Below are positions 40,706 to 41,062 of a DNA stretch of 41,062 bases, in pieces; positions within the stretch are counted from its first letter, which is position 1, and each line of letters starts with the position of its first letter. The position numbers were made by a program, and so were the translations under genes. Under the pieces are notes generated by a model that worked only from the letters and a program-made list of their open reading frames with translations, was not told the origin of the DNA and did no database searches. The DNA is taken from positions 7,802 to 48,863 of the forward strand of contig JAPYSB010000014.1 of the NCBI GenBank assembly GCA_029936675.1. Reading direction: 5' to 3'. Source of the stretch: Dehalococcoidia bacterium (GTDB taxonomy: Bacteria; Chloroflexota; Dehalococcoidia; Lucifugimonadales; UBA826).

Positions 40706-41062
40706 ATGCCGTATTCTCTCAGTCTTCTTATAAAGCCACTTGAATCTGTTCTCCTGACGAGCCTGCTTGCCTTACTGTTTGTGATTGCAGGATGTGGAGA
40801 ACCTGCGGTGGGACGGGCTGTAGGGGTGGATTCATCTGAACCTCCCTCACAAGAATTAGCCTCAGTCCCCTTACCAGGAGTTTTGACTCCTCCTTCTACC
40901 CCAGAAATTCAACCCCCAGCAACTTCAGAGCTGAAACCAGCTCCAACTTCCAAACTTGACCCAACCAAGACTGCCGTGACCATTCTGCCTACCAAGGTGC
41001 CTGCTATACCAGAACCCACCAAGGTGCCTGCTACACCAGAACCCACCAAGGTGCCTGCTACA
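40706..41062 (+). CDS. Lipoprotein with Pro/Thr-rich repeats, 3' partial
   Basis: The frame runs from the ATG at 40706 to the window edge, 119 codons without a stop. The first 30 residues are a lipoprotein signal: hydrophobic LTSLLALLFVIAGC with Cys30 as the lipidation site. The rest is Pro, Thr, Ser and Glu-rich (PPSTPEIQPPATSELKP) and ends in repeats of PTKVPATPE. Such low-complexity stretches usually act as a spacer between the membrane and an outer domain, which would lie beyond the window. The YHYH lipoprotein has a similar linker. Confidence 0.8.
   Translation, partial: MPYSLSLLIKPLESVLLTSLLALLFVIAGCGEPAVGRAVGVDSSEPPSQELASVPLPGVLTPPSTPEIQPPATSELKPAPTSKLDPTKTAVTILPTKVPAIPEPTKVPATPEPTKVPAT
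40988..41062 (+). repeat. 27-bp tandem coding repeats, continuing past the window
   Basis: Units of 27 bp start at 40988, 41015 and 41042, each encoding PTKVPA(I/T)PE; the third is cut by the edge. They are almost identical, suggesting recent expansion. Confidence 0.9.

Noticed and set aside
40699-40720. Third copy of the 19-bp element (TATGCCGTATTC)
   Set aside because: Only part of the motif matches, in reverse, and it covers the start codon of the lipoprotein gene.

Overview
The window looks like a chromosomal segment of a marine, Chloroflexota-like heterotroph, possibly SAR202-type. This is inferred from gene content only: moderately low GC, several family III (CaiB/BaiF) CoA-transferases, tandem enolase-superfamily dehydratases, many small flavin-binding PPOX-fold proteins, a YHYH-domain lipoprotein and a UGSC-type selenoprotein. 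No rRNA, tRNA, CRISPR array, transposase or phage gene was seen.

Layout. 1-3534: the end of a MacAB-like ABC export operon (adaptor cut by the window edge, ATPase, permease), closed by a possible terminator. 3849-10501: a plus-strand acyl-CoA cluster with two overlapping CoA-transferases, a DUF35 Zn-ribbon/OB protein, its thiolase-like partner, a very small HAD phosphatase-like protein and a clear oxalyl-CoA decarboxylase. 10686-15468: an alanine-dehydrogenase-like enzyme with an altered active site, an alpha/beta hydrolase, a DinB/maleylpyruvate-isomerase-like protein and an amidohydrolase. 15496-19577: a minus-strand set made of an E1-alpha-type ThDP dehydrogenase subunit, a CoA-transferase and a UGA-containing selenoprotein gene. 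20001-26738: an SMP-30-like propeller, a YHYH lipoprotein, two PPOX-fold proteins, a nucleoside hydrolase, an AhpD/CMD-like protein and an S9 peptidase. 26983-35616: a catabolic block with a homocysteine-methyltransferase-like protein, two tandem enolase-superfamily dehydratases, a GMC oxidoreductase, an HpcH/HpaI aldolase, an N-acyl-D-amino-acid deacylase-like amidohydrolase, a PPOX-fold protein and a pentapeptide-repeat protein. 35678-41062: an MFS transporter, a second nucleoside hydrolase, an unusually arranged CoA-transferase, an aldo/keto reductase and the start of a repeat-rich lipoprotein.

Together the genes suggest scavenging of small organic acids, sugar acids, nucleosides and blocked amino acids: hydrolases and dehydratases open the substrates, CoA-transferases activate the acids, and the thiolase-like, ThDP and aldolase enzymes cleave carbon-carbon bonds. 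Substrates are mostly not determinable from sequence.

The main finding is that two apparent minus-strand reading frames are one gene, 17940-19577. They are joined by an in-frame UGA inside a U-G-T-C motif, and a perfect 6-bp stem-loop starts 12 nt after the UGA, as expected for a bacterial SECIS element. The second finding is a near-identical 19-bp element in two divergent promoter regions (28070-28088 and 32916-32934), which suggests that the dehydratase and aldolase/deacylase blocks are co-regulated.
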